The notes under the pieces are model-generated. The model did not search any database. It saw only the letters and a program-made list of their open reading frames with translations, and was not told where the DNA came from. Shown here piece by piece: positions 17,406 to 24,978 of a stretch of 64,000 bases of DNA (position 1 is its first letter; every line of letters starts with the position of its first letter). The stretch spans positions 39,338 through 103,337 of the forward strand of contig JAFVVO010000010.1 of NCBI GenBank assembly GCA_017502165.1, in the 5' to 3' direction. This stretch comes from Clostridia bacterium (GTDB lineage Bacteria; Bacillota; Clostridia; Christensenellales; QALW01). The position numbers and the translations under genes were made by a program.

Positions 17406-17939
17406 TTAAAAGCTGGGCGGGGTGCTTACCCACAAAACCACTGCCTTTGTATTAGCCGTATTTTCAATGTAGTGAGGTCGATTCGAATTGAAGTAGAACG
17501 AACCGCCCTTTTTACATTTTTTCTTTTGATTTCCGCAAACTACCGAAATTTTGCCTGCAAGCACGAAGCCGAACTCTTCCCCCTCGTGAGGTGCGTCCTC
17601 ATCGGTTTTAGCGCCGGGAGCAAGTTCTACAATAATAGGCTCCATAGAATTTTTCTGTGCCGACGGCACAAGCCAAGTTACAGAAACATCATCTGCCTCC
17701 TTGACAAAATAGTCCTCGGGAGTATAGGCAATTTTCTCGTCAGGCTCGTCGGAGAAGAAATCTCCCGGATTAGTGCCGAGGCATTCAAGAATATCTAACA
17801 GCGTTGCAATACTGGGGCTTGTTAAATCTCTTTCAATCTGCGAAATAAAGCCCTTGGAAAGCTCGCTTCTGTTTGCAAGCTCCTCCTGAGTAAGCCCACG
17901 TTGGACTCGCATCATTTTTATCTTCTCACCTATCTGCAT
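17406..17939 (-). CDS. XRE-cupin transcriptional regulator of the pot operon (PuuR-like)
   Basis: A 177-residue regulator with an N-terminal helix-turn-helix (about 1-62: TQEELANRSELSKGFISQIE is the recognition region) and a C-terminal cupin sensor domain (about 105-175: EEFGFVLAGKISVV and FNSNRPHYIENT). Homologues such as PuuR sense polyamines or related small molecules. Being the first gene of the operon it should control potABCD and itself. Two identical palindromes lie upstream, one just past the promoter's -10, and are good candidates for its operators. Ribosome site AAGGAG precedes the ATG. Confidence 0.88.
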   Translation of the reverse strand: MQIGEKIKMMRVQRGLTQEELANRSELSKGFISQIERDLTSPSIATLLDILECLGTNPGDFFSDEPDEKIAYTPEDYFVKEADDVSVTWLVPSAQKNSMEPIIVELAPGAKTDEDAPHEGEEFGFVLAGKISVVCGNQKKKCKKGGSFYFNSNRPHYIENTANTKAVVLWVSTPPSF

Positions 17940-18005
17940 TTTTACATCTCCTTATTTTTCAAGGCGCAGGCAATTTGTTATGCCGTTTTTATGCAATCTA
18001 AATAA

Positions 18006-18028
18006 AAAGTTTATTTTTGCTAAACTTT
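18006..18028. promoter_or_regulatory. Operator-like palindrome 1, downstream of the pot promoter
   Basis: Perfect inverted repeat AAAGTTTA-N7-TAAACTTT. It begins about 14 bp past the -10 box, so a bound protein would block transcription of the regulator and potABCD. Confidence 0.65.
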
Positions 18029-18041
18029 CAAGATAAATAAA

Positions 18042-18069
18042 ATTATACTTAAAGTAATTTTTTTGTCAA
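18042..18069 (-). promoter_or_regulatory. Promoter of the XRE-potABCD-SLOG operon
   Basis: On the minus strand TTGACA (18064-18069) and TATAAT (18042-18047) are both perfect consensus hexamers, with a 16-bp spacer. Confidence 0.88.
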
Positions 18070-18218
18070 TAGTTTTTTTGTAAATAATACGACAAAATTC
18101 GTTTTTATAAAAAATCGGCAAATCCCTTGCTATGACGGAGTTTTAGCCGTTTATACCCACGAAGCTTTTTTCTTGTTATGCATTGCGGTTTTTCTTGAAG
18201 TTTAGTTATTTGCCTGCA

Positions 18219-18241
18219 AAAGTTTAGTTATTATAAACTTT
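18219..18241. promoter_or_regulatory. Operator-like palindrome 2, upstream of the pot promoter
   Basis: The same perfect 8-bp arms and 7-bp spacer as the site at 18006 (AAAGTTTA-N7-TAAACTTT), with different spacer bases. A 13-base direct repeat AAGTTTAGTTATT at 18199 and 18220 adds a half-site exactly 21 bp, two helical turns, away. Confidence 0.65.
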
Positions 18242-18270
18242 ATAGGGAGTTTTTTGTATTTTTTGAAAAT

Positions 18271-18305
18271 AAAAAAATTTCCTCCCTGCTTTACCAAGAG
18301 AGAAA
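18271..18305 (-). terminator. Terminator after the J-domain gene
   Basis: On the minus strand TTTCTCTC pairs with GGGAGGAAA (one bulge) around an 11-base loop and is followed by seven T residues. It ends the GDPD-to-J-domain transcript. Confidence 0.65.
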
Positions 18306-18328
18306 TATTTTTTATTAAATTGTTTTCC

Positions 18329-19003
18329 TTAACAGCAAAGAATCCACGGATAGCATCTTCCGCCGGTCAGGCAGCATAAAAGCCAAGGCAAAAAATTCAA
18401 GCACATACGCATTTTTGAACCGTTGAACGTCATGCTTCTTTGAGAATAGTATTTTCCCTGCGCATTGATTTTTGCAAGGAAATCTTTATATTCTAAATTG
18501 TTCGGCTCTTTCTGTACAGCTATATTGGCATAATTAAGTGCCGCTGCAGTATTTCCTAAATGATAGTTTGCCACCGCCGCAAGATAATACCACTGGGCTG
18601 TCCGTTCATTAACAGCATTAAGCAGACGCAAGGCATCAAGATACTGTCCCATAGCAATACATTGGCGCACCGCCGAAAAAATATCCGCCGTAGAGGAATA
18701 TCTCCTTGAGCCGTAATCACCGCTTCCGCCATAGCCGTACCCGCCGTAGCCGTTACCACCGTATCCACCGTATCCGTAACCGCCTGAGCCATAGTCACCC
18801 GTGCCATAGCCGCCTGCAGAATAATCGTCACCGTTTCTCAATGCGTCATAGGCGGCATTGATCTGGCTCATTTTTTCTTCTGCGTGCTTATCGTTTGGGT
18901 GAAGGTCGGGATGATATTTTTTTGCTAATTTTTTATATGCCTTTGAAATTTCCTCCTGGGTTGCCCCCGGGGAAACCCCCAGCACTTTATATGGGTCGCT
19001 CAC
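18329..19003 (-). CDS. J-domain protein with Gly/Tyr linker, helical repeats and Cys-rich tail
   Basis: A DnaJ-class co-chaperone. The J domain (about 3-62 from the GTG start) has HPD within [10 protein letters not shown] Gly/Tyr-rich linker of about 40 residues follows, then a helical stretch with TPR-like pattern (about 105-175) and a hydrophobic tail with several cysteines ([20 protein letters not shown]). The GTG at 19003 is preferred over ATG at 19030: AGGAGG lies 8 bases before it and GTGA overlaps the upstream stop by 4 bases. The tail may bind membrane or metal. It would recruit Hsp70 (DnaK) to a client; the co-transcribed DUF5685 protein is a candidate partner. Confidence 0.85.
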   Translation of the reverse strand: MSDPYKVLGVSPGATQEEISKAYKKLAKKYHPDLHPNDKHAEEKMSQINAAYDALRNGDDYSAGGYGTGDYGSGGYGYGGYGGNGYGGYGYGGSGDYGSRRYSSTADIFSAVRQCIAMGQYLDALRLLNAVNERTAQWYYLAAVANYHLGNTAAALNYANIAVQKEPNNLEYKDFLAKINAQGKYYSQRSMTFNGSKMRMCLNFLPWLLCCLTGGRCYPWILCC

Positions 19004-19791
19004 GAAAACGCCCTCCTGAATCTGCTCCAAATACCTGAAAACAGTATGTTTTCGATGATATTTTTATTTTCTTCTATATTCATTATATCATACGCTTCCG
19101 TACAATCGGATAATAATATTGTTAAAATTTGCTGAAAATTTTTCGATGGAATTTCCACCATAGGATTAAAGTGACATTTTCTTAAGTCACTTTTAAGGTC
19201 AACACAAGCGTCCATAATATATATGACCTTGCCGAGAGCAAAGCCGAAGCTTCTCAATTTTTCGTCATTGGAATCAACGTCAAAAATCTCTCCCATAAGT
19301 CTGCCGAAGCAGGCTGAAGCCTCATCGGGATTATGCACCTCTGCGGCCTCTATTTTATATAGGTCATCAAGGCACCTTTTTATTTCCGCATCCTTCTGAG
19401 GATACCTTTTTTGCACCTCTGTTACCCCGCCTTCAAGAGCACGGGCAAAGACCTTTGCGCTCAGGCTGTTATCGTCCCTTACGTCGTCCGCCAGTTTATA
19501 CTTCGTAAGCAGAATATTCATATCGGCGGCATAATATGTATATTTGTTCATTTTTGCACATTTGCGTTTTAATGGGTGTATTGCGCATCTGAAATCCTCT
19601 TCTTCGCTATTTTGAGAAAAATACGAGGTAAGGAACAAAACGAGGAAGGTCATATCAAAATTCAAGGTTAAGCGGGACGGATTCCCGAACCTTTCACCTA
19701 TTGCACGGCACAAGCCGCAGTAATAGGACTGATAAGTTTTTCTGTCCTGCTCGCTTAAAGCCTCAAGATCTGCTAAAACGAATCCAAACAT
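19000..19791 (-). CDS. DUF5685 family protein
   Basis: A 263-residue, mostly helical protein that matches the DUF5685 family of Firmicutes; function unknown. Conserved-looking cysteines are in [10 protein letters not shown] (24-27 region) and [13 protein letters not shown] (near 69-80), which could bind a metal. Acidic KLADDVRDD lies near residue 105. It starts within the last 19 bases of sfsA and its stop overlaps the J-domain gene by 4 bases, so DUF5685 and the J protein are made together. Confidence 0.75.
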   Translation of the reverse strand: MFGFVLADLEALSEQDRKTYQSYYCGLCRAIGERFGNPSRLTLNFDMTFLVLFLTSYFSQNSEEEDFRCAIHPLKRKCAKMNKYTYYAADMNILLTKYKLADDVRDDNSLSAKVFARALEGGVTEVQKRYPQKDAEIKRCLDDLYKIEAAEVHNPDEASACFGRLMGEIFDVDSNDEKLRSFGFALGKVIYIMDACVDLKSDLRKCHFNPMVEIPSKNFQQILTILLSDCTEAYDIMNIEENKNIIENILFSGIWSRFRRAFS

Positions 19792-20456
19792 ACCTTTACC
19801 TCATTGTTTATCTTGATACTATCCGCCGTAATAAAGCAATCATAGGCGCAAATTTCAACGCCGCTTTCCTTTGCTTTAACCAAGGCGGCGGCAAATTGAG
19901 GGTCCGTCTTCCAATTAGGTCTGAACTCCTGTGCGCCGTCAAACTGAATAACGAATATAATTTTTGCGCCAAGCCCGTTCTTTTTCGCGTCTATCAGCTC
20001 CAGCAGGTGCTTTTTACCTCTTTCGGTAGGCGCATCGGGAAACATTGCGATATTATTTTTTTCCAAAGTTACGCCTTTTACTTCAATAAAGGTTTTGGCA
20101 TTATCCTTTTCTATCATCAAATCAAATCGTGAATTTTTATAGAAAACTTCCCTTTTAACAGCGTAATCGGGATATGCCCGAGCAACAAATTCCCTTGCCA
20201 CGTCATTGGGAATCTGTGAATCAATATTAAAAATTCTGCCCTGCTTTTCCACCGCAACAATATCCCACTTGGTTTTTCTTAAGGGATTGGCGGATTCCGC
20301 AAGGTAAACTACGGCGTTTTCAACCAAAAGCTCCTTGCATCTGCCCGTATTTTTTACGTGGCAAACCTCTTCCCTGCCGCTGAGCAAAACGTGGGCAATA
20401 AATCTGTTGGGACGGCGCAAAAACACACCCTTAATAATTGGGCAGGAATAAATCAT
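19773..20456 (-). CDS. sfsA: Sugar fermentation stimulation protein SfsA (nuclease fold)
   Basis: A 227-residue SfsA homologue: N-terminal OB-like part (FIAHVLLSGREEVCHVKNTG) and a PD-(D/E)xK-type nuclease fold with RFDLMIE and FIEVKGVTL supplying the acidic and lysine residues, then FPDAPTERGKKHL. SfsA was named as a regulator of maltose genes in E. coli but carries a nuclease-like active site; its cellular role is unclear. The gene overlaps yjjG by 4 bases, within a five-gene operon. Confidence 0.92.
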   Translation of the reverse strand: MIYSCPIIKGVFLRRPNRFIAHVLLSGREEVCHVKNTGRCKELLVENAVVYLAESANPLRKTKWDIVAVEKQGRIFNIDSQIPNDVAREFVARAYPDYAVKREVFYKNSRFDLMIEKDNAKTFIEVKGVTLEKNNIAMFPDAPTERGKKHLLELIDAKKNGLGAKIIFVIQFDGAQEFRPNWKTDPQFAAALVKAKESGVEICAYDCFITADSIKINNEVKVCLDSF

Positions 20457-21136
20457 AATTGCTCCAGAACGCCCATAAATTCACTGAGAGAGTGGATTTC
20501 AAAATCAGGCTTAATATTAGTGGCTACCTCGCCTTTTTCGTTAAACCAGCAGGTTTTTATTCGGGCATTTTGCCCTCCCAAAACGTCAGAGGACAGTCTG
20601 TCACCTAAAATGATGGCTTCATCGCGGTTAAAATTCTCAATTTGCTCAAAGCACTTAATAAAGAACTTCTCGCTGGGCTTATCGAAGCCAACCTCCTGGG
20701 AAATAAATATTTTATCAAAATAATCCTCAAGATGTGCCTTTTTAATTCTCGGCCACTGAACAACAGAATTTCCGTTGGAAACGGCTATAAGAGAGTATTT
20801 GCCCTTTAATTCTTCTAAAAGCTCCTTTGCGCCGGCAATGAAATCTGCATTTTGCGAAAGAGTGGCAAAATAAAAATCGTTGGTTTTGTGGGGGTCCGCC
20901 TGAACACCCACGTGGGCAAAAAGCAACGCAAAGCGTTGAATAAGTGCCTCGCTTCTTGTTAATTCCCCCTTTTCTATCTTACTCCAGACCGACGAGTTTA
21001 TGCGGCTGTAAAGGGCAACGTTTTCCTCCGTTACGCTAATGCCCAATTCCTCAAAGGTCCTTGCCAAAGCCTTTTGCTCCGCAAGAGAAAAGTTCAGAAT
21101 CGTATCATCCAAATCCATTAAAACAAACTTTATCAT
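20453..21136 (-). CDS. yjjG: YjjG family noncanonical pyrimidine nucleotidase (HAD)
   Basis: A HAD-superfamily phosphatase of 227 residues that removes phosphate from pyrimidine nucleotides, including damaged ones. Motif I is DLDDT (7-11), motif II lies in AVSNGNS, and motif III/IV in KPSEKFF and ILGDRLSSDV. The cap domain (about 15-90) matches YjjG/YfnB. It overlaps the GDPD stop (ATGA) and the sfsA start. A generic HAD phosphatase label would also be valid. Confidence 0.85.
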   Translation of the reverse strand: MIKFVLMDLDDTILNFSLAEQKALARTFEELGISVTEENVALYSRINSSVWSKIEKGELTRSEALIQRFALLFAHVGVQADPHKTNDFYFATLSQNADFIAGAKELLEELKGKYSLIAVSNGNSVVQWPRIKKAHLEDYFDKIFISQEVGFDKPSEKFFIKCFEQIENFNRDEAIILGDRLSSDVLGGQNARIKTCWFNEKGEVATNIKPDFEIHSLSEFMGVLEQL

Positions 21137-21843
21137 TTATCCAAGTATTCCTTTAATTTATCGGGAAAGTTTATGGTTGTGCCTTCAACGCCAAGAGTGC
21201 AGGCCTTCTTCATAAGCTCTGTAGTGAAAGTGCCCCAAAGACGCACCTCAAGCCCCATTGATTTTGCAAGCTCTACGTGCTCTTTTTCGGTTACTTCCGT
21301 CTTGGGACAAATCTGCACGCCGCCGATGGAAAGGAGCTTTTCGCAGGTTTCCTTATTGATCGGCTCTAAAATTAGCCAAGAGAGACGAATGTCCTTGTCA
21401 AGAGAACGCATTTCCTCTAAAAATTCAAATTGAAACGAGGAAACGTACACCTTATCCATAGCGTTGTATCTTTTGATAATTTCCAGAGTTTTTTCTTCGC
21501 AGCCGCAAGATTTAAGCTCGATGGCAAAGGTTAAATCAAGATGAAAATATCTCTCGGCAAACTCTTCTAACGTAGTTATTTTCTCTCCTGCATATTTTTC
21601 GTCTTTCCAGGAGCCGAAGTCCATTTCCTTAAGCTCTGCCAAAGTGTAATCCTCTATTTTGCCCGTGCAGGAGCATCTGCCGTCTAACTTATCGTTATGA
21701 AACAGAACCATTTCACCGTCGCGGGTACGCTGAACATCAGTCTCAATTCCGTCTGCTCCCATTTTAATTCCCAAATCAAAGGAAGCTACCGTGTTTTCGG
21801 GGGCGTATTCCGAAGCACCTCTGTGTGCATAATTTATAAACAT
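21133..21843 (-). CDS. Glycerophosphodiester phosphodiesterase (UgpQ-like)
   Basis: This cytoplasmic enzyme hydrolyses glycerophosphodiesters from lipid turnover to glycerol-3-phosphate and an alcohol. The 236-residue TIM barrel has HRGASEYAPENT at 7-18, IETDVQRTRDG near 35-45 and VLFHND, which supply the catalytic histidines and metal ligands. No signal peptide is seen. First gene of the operon, with GAGGT before the ATG and a consensus-like promoter 35-60 bases upstream. Confidence 0.92.
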   Translation of the reverse strand: MFINYAHRGASEYAPENTVASFDLGIKMGADGIETDVQRTRDGEMVLFHNDKLDGRCSCTGKIEDYTLAELKEMDFGSWKDEKYAGEKITTLEEFAERYFHLDLTFAIELKSCGCEEKTLEIIKRYNAMDKVYVSSFQFEFLEEMRSLDKDIRLSWLILEPINKETCEKLLSIGGVQICPKTEVTEKEHVELAKSMGLEVRLWGTFTTELMKKACTLGVEGTTINFPDKLKEYLDK

Positions 21844-21876
21844 TTTTCTACCTCACATCTTCTTTTTACCTTTTCC

Positions 21877-21905
21877 ATTATACCCTTTTTTTGCCGATTT
21901 TTCAA
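21877..21905 (-). promoter_or_regulatory. Promoter of the GDPD-yjjG-sfsA-DUF5685-J operon
   Basis: Minus-strand TTGAAA (21900-21905) and TATAAT (21877-21882) with 17-bp spacing. Confidence 0.75.
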
Positions 21906-21986
21906 GTCGTTTTTGGGTTAATGTAAAGTATATCCTTAATTGGTTGAAAAAAGCAGAAAAATTTTCGTTTTTTTGATAAAAAATGC

Positions 21987-22015
21987 GTGCATTTATTTCA
22001 CACCTATGCTATAAT
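21987..22015 (+). promoter_or_regulatory. Likely promoter of the hydrogenase operon
   Basis: A perfect TATAAT lies at 22010-22015 with only a weak -35 (GTGCAT, 17 bp upstream), which suggests help from an activator. A 16-bp AT palindrome ATTTTATA-TATAAAAT (22040-22055) lies just downstream in the leader and could be an operator. Confidence 0.45.
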
Positions 22016-22094
22016 GTTATCGTGCGCGTATATGGTTTTATTTTATATATAAAATATCATACTCGTATTATGCAAAATTTAGGAGGAACAAAAA

Positions 22095-22571
22095 ATGGCT
22101 TTAACAAAGGAACAGAAGCAAGCTGCATTTGATGAATTGGCTCAATTTATCGAAAGCGTAAAAGACGACCAAGGCAAAATAATGCCCATTATGCAGCAGG
22201 CACAAAAACTTTTGGGCTGTGTTTCGCTTGAGGTTCAGGAATTTATTTCTGCAAAAACAGGCGTTCCCGTTGCAGAGCTTTACGGCATTGCAACCTTCTA
22301 TGCACAGTTCACACTTGAACCCAAGGGTGACAACGTTGTTAGCGTTTGTCAGGGTACGGCATGCTACGTTAAAGGTGCTGCCGCTATTTTAGACGAAGTT
22401 AAGAACATTCTCGGTATTGACGCAGGACAGACCACTGCTGACGGCAAGTTCTCTATTCAGGACACCCGCTGTCTCGGTTGCTGCGGTCTTGCTCCCGTTA
22501 TGACAATAAACGAGGATGTTTACGGCAAACTTTTACCCAGCGAAGTAAAAGATATTTTAGCAAAATACTAA
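22095..22571 (+). CDS. NuoE-like [2Fe-2S] subunit of the NAD-linked hydrogenase
   Basis: A 158-residue thioredoxin-like ferredoxin of the NuoE family. Cluster ligands are Cys85 and Cys90 in CQGTAC and Cys126 and Cys130 in CLGCC. The helical N-terminal region (FIESVKDDQGKIMPIMQQAQ) is typical. In trimeric, electron-bifurcating [FeFe]-hydrogenases this is the small subunit that works with the HydB and HydA proteins, both encoded at the end of this operon. First gene of the ten-gene cluster; ribosome site AGGAGG. Confidence 0.9.
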   Translation: MALTKEQKQAAFDELAQFIESVKDDQGKIMPIMQQAQKLLGCVSLEVQEFISAKTGVPVAELYGIATFYAQFTLEPKGDNVVSVCQGTACYVKGAAAILDEVKNILGIDAGQTTADGKFSIQDTRCLGCCGLAPVMTINEDVYGKLLPSEVKDILAKY

Positions 22572-22592
22572 TTCAAAAAAGGAATCAATTCT

Positions 22593-22946
22593 ATGACAAT
22601 CAGTACAATAAAAGAGCTTTTAGATGCCGAGGTTTTATGTTCGGAAGATTCTTTGTCCCGGCATGTATATTCAGCTTGCGGTTGTGATTTGATGAGTGAC
22701 GTACTTGCTTACGTAAAGGACCAAGGCGTGCTTTTAACAGGTCTTGTAAATCCTCAGGTAATCCGCACGGCTTTAATGATGGATATTCTTGCCATCGTTT
22801 TTGTCCGTTCAAAAATGCCTACAGAGGAAATGCTTGAGCTCGCCAATGAAAACGGCATTGCTATTTTGAGCACCGACAAACGTCTTTACGAAGCTTGCGG
22901 TATTCTTTATTCCAACGGTTTAGTTGGTAATAAGGTTAAATCATGA
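22593..22946 (+). CDS. DRTGG domain protein 1
   Basis: A 117-residue protein made of a single DRTGG domain, the middle domain of some phosphotransacetylases and also a stand-alone unit in clostridial hydrogenase clusters. It shows LNA-like start TISTIKELLDAEVLC, a central VLLTGLVNPQVIRTA and the ending ISTDKRLYEACGILY. Function unknown; it may bind a nucleotide or another ligand as a sensor. A second, related copy is encoded at 24649. It overlaps the next gene by 4 bases. Confidence 0.8.
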   Translation: MTISTIKELLDAEVLCSEDSLSRHVYSACGCDLMSDVLAYVKDQGVLLTGLVNPQVIRTALMMDILAIVFVRSKMPTEEMLELANENGIAILSTDKRLYEACGILYSNGLVGNKVKS

Positions 22947-23368
22947 GTGAACCTTTAGTTTTCCGTTTTGATGTTGACGGCGACGATTTTACGTCTGCAG
23001 GTCAGGCATCAGTTCAAGTAAAAAAGAATCTTCGACAATTAGGTCTTCTCCCCGAAATTATCAGAAGAGTTTCTATCGCTATGTATGAGGGCGAAATCAA
23101 TATGGTTATTCACGCCGGCGGCGGCAAGGCCGAGGTTCAGGTTGACAATGAATGTGTAACCATCATTCTTGAAGATAAGGGCCCCGGTATAAAGAATATT
23201 GAGCAAGCCATGCAGGAAGGCTTCTCCACCGCTCCCGATGCAATTCGTTCGTTGGGCTTCGGTGCAGGTATGGGTCTTCCCAATATGAAGCGATACAGTG
23301 ACGAAATGAATATTTCTTCCGTTGTGGGAGAAGGCACAAAAATCGTTATGAAGGTATTCATTCGGTAG
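22943..23368 (+). CDS. Stand-alone HATPase, anti-sigma-factor/serine kinase type
   Basis: A 141-residue GHKL ATPase domain with no histidine-phosphotransfer or sensor region. N-box residues lie in MYEGEINMVIHAGGG (about 47-61), the G1 box in EDKGPGI, and the glycine-rich lid in LGFGAGMGLPNMKR. This build resembles RsbW/SpoIIAB-type anti-sigma factors and serine kinases. Its place between DRTGG and sensory hydrogenase genes suggests that it passes on a redox or H2 signal, but no partner sigma or anti-sigma-antagonist gene is adjacent. Confidence 0.85.
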   Translation: MSEPLVFRFDVDGDDFTSAGQASVQVKKNLRQLGLLPEIIRRVSIAMYEGEINMVIHAGGGKAEVQVDNECVTIILEDKGPGIKNIEQAMQEGFSTAPDAIRSLGFGAGMGLPNMKRYSDEMNISSVVGEGTKIVMKVFIR

Positions 23369-23378
23369 GTGATCGTAT

Positions 23379-24647
23379 ATGAAAGGATATGAACACTCGG
23401 TACAGCTTGACCCTAAAAAATGTGCGGGCTGCACAACCTGCTTAAAGCACTGCCCCACTGAAGCTATCCGTATTAAAAACGGCAGAGCCGTAATTGCCGA
23501 CGCAAGATGCATTGACTGCGGTGAATGTATCCGTGTTTGTCCGCACAAGGCAAAAAAAGCCGTCTGCTCCTCCTTGGAGGATATGGAAAAATTCAAGTGG
23601 AAAATTGCTTTGCCTGCGCCTACGCTTTACGGTCAGTTTGATAATCTCAGTGACGTTGACTTCGTGCTCAACGGCTTAAAGAAAATAGGCTTTGACCAGG
23701 TGTTTGAGGTTTCTAAGGCAGCCGAGCTTGTTTCGGCTTATACGAGAATGTACTTAAAGACCGACGGCGTTAAAAAGCCCGCCATCAGCTCTGCGTGTCC
23801 CGCAGTAGTACGTTTGATCGGCCTTCGATTCCCCTCACTTAACGACCATATAATTCACATGCTTCCCCCCATGGAAGTTGCCGCACAGTTGGCAAGAAAG
23901 CAAGCCAAAGAGCTTAATCCTTCCCTGAAGGACGAGGAAATAGGCGTTTGCTTTATTACCCCCTGCCCTGCAAAAGCAAGTTATGTTAAAAACGGCTTTG
24001 CAGGCTACGAAAGTAAGGTAGATGCGGTTATTTCCATAAGTGATATTTATTTCCAGCTTATAAGCGAAATGAAAATGGACGATTCAGTCGATACTCTTTC
24101 CGAGTCCGGAATGATTGGTATCGGTTGGGCATCTTCAGGCGGCGAAGCAACGGCAATATTCAATGAGGACTATCTTGCGGCTGACGGTATTGACAACGTA
24201 ATCAGAGTTCTTGACCAGATAGAAAACGGTAACGTTCCGCCCTTAGAATTTATCGAGCTTAACGCTTGTATTGGCGGCTGCGTAGGCGGTGTTTTAACTA
24301 TTCAGAACCCCTTTGTTGCAAAGGCAAGGCTTCAGAGCCTTCGCAGATACCTGCCCGTTTCGCAAAACTTCATTGACAAAAAAAGCTCGTACATACCCGA
24401 TGAATATTTATTTAATGAGCTTCCCGAATATCAGCCCATCTCCCGCTTAAGCGATTCAATGGCCGAATCAATGCGAATGATGGCGGATATTCAGAGATTT
24501 AAGGAATGTCTGCCGGGAATTGACTGCGGTTCCTGCGGTGCGCCTACCTGCCGCGCCTTTGCAGAAGACGTTATTAAGAAAACCGCCTGCCCTGAGGACT
24601 GCCTCATTGCAGCAAGCAGAGCAAAAAAAGCGGAAAAGGAAAATTAA
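23379..24647 (+). CDS. [FeFe]-hydrogenase with sensory-type H-cluster motifs
   Basis: A 422-residue protein. Two [4Fe-4S] clusters are at the N-terminus (Cys15, 18, 21, 25 and Cys44, 47, 50, 54). The H-cluster region has altered motifs: SSACPAV (Cys140), TPCPAKA (Cys196) and ELNACIGGCVGG (Cys297, Cys301). An extra cysteine set, CLPGIDCGSCGAPTC (377-391), matches the 4Fe-4S domain of RnfB-like proteins. Ala139 stands where catalytic enzymes have the proton-relay Cys (Cys299 of Clostridium CpI). This change, known in HydS-type (group C/D) hydrogenases, and the regulatory neighbours suggest a sensor of H2 or redox state rather than a bulk catalyst. Confidence 0.88.
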   Translation: MKGYEHSVQLDPKKCAGCTTCLKHCPTEAIRIKNGRAVIADARCIDCGECIRVCPHKAKKAVCSSLEDMEKFKWKIALPAPTLYGQFDNLSDVDFVLNGLKKIGFDQVFEVSKAAELVSAYTRMYLKTDGVKKPAISSACPAVVRLIGLRFPSLNDHIIHMLPPMEVAAQLARKQAKELNPSLKDEEIGVCFITPCPAKASYVKNGFAGYESKVDAVISISDIYFQLISEMKMDDSVDTLSESGMIGIGWASSGGEATAIFNEDYLAADGIDNVIRVLDQIENGNVPPLEFIELNACIGGCVGGVLTIQNPFVAKARLQSLRRYLPVSQNFIDKKSSYIPDEYLFNELPEYQPISRLSDSMAESMRMMADIQRFKECLPGIDCGSCGAPTCRAFAEDVIKKTACPEDCLIAASRAKKAEKEN

Positions 24648-24648
24648 A

Positions 24649-24978
24649 ATGACTGTCAGACAGTTAACGGAAATTCAGGGCTTTTCTCCCGTGGTATTAG
24701 CTGACCCCGAGAGAGAAATAAAAAACGTTTATATCGGTGACCTGCTCAGTTGGGTTATGGGCAAGGCTCAGCAGGACGACGCTTGGATAACGATAATGTC
24801 CAACGTAAACGTGCTTGCGGTAGCCACCTTGGCCGATACTGCGTGTGTTATTTTGGCAGAGGGAGTTCTTTTGGATGCAGACGTAAAATTAACTGCTGAG
24901 CAAAAAGGCGTTAACGTTATTTCTACAGATAAAAGCGCTTACGAAATTGCTAAAATATTAGCAAAAGCAAATGAATAA
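24649..24978 (+). CDS. DRTGG domain protein 2
   Basis: A 109-residue second DRTGG-type protein (MTVRQLTEIQGFSPVVL, central IGDLLSWVMGKAQQDDAW, ending VISTDKSAYEIAKILA). The start at 24649 is preferred because AAGGA lies just upstream and it falls one base after the hydrogenase stop; the longer frame from 24520 lies inside the hydrogenase gene. It is distant from copy 1 but shares the ISTDK..YE ending. Together the two copies flank the sensory hydrogenase. Its 3' end overlaps the PHP gene by 8 bases. Confidence 0.78.
   Translation: MTVRQLTEIQGFSPVVLADPEREIKNVYIGDLLSWVMGKAQQDDAWITIMSNVNVLAVATLADTACVILAEGVLLDADVKLTAEQKGVNVISTDKSAYEIAKILAKANE

Larger units (their letters stand above)
17940..18328. 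promoter_or_regulatory. Control region between the J-domain gene and the pot operon (389 bp, no gene)
   Basis: This AT-rich stretch holds, from left to right, a roughly 65-base leader, palindrome 1 (18006-18028), the pot promoter (18042-18069), an AT-rich spacer with no visible feature (18070-18198), a half-site and palindrome 2 (18199-18241), and the terminator of the J-domain operon (18271-18305). No open frame with a credible ribosome site was seen. Confidence 0.7.

Noticed and set aside
22593..24978. The two DRTGG genes as a recent duplication
   Set aside because: The proteins share only scattered residues and differ in length, so they are old paralogues rather than a recent copy.
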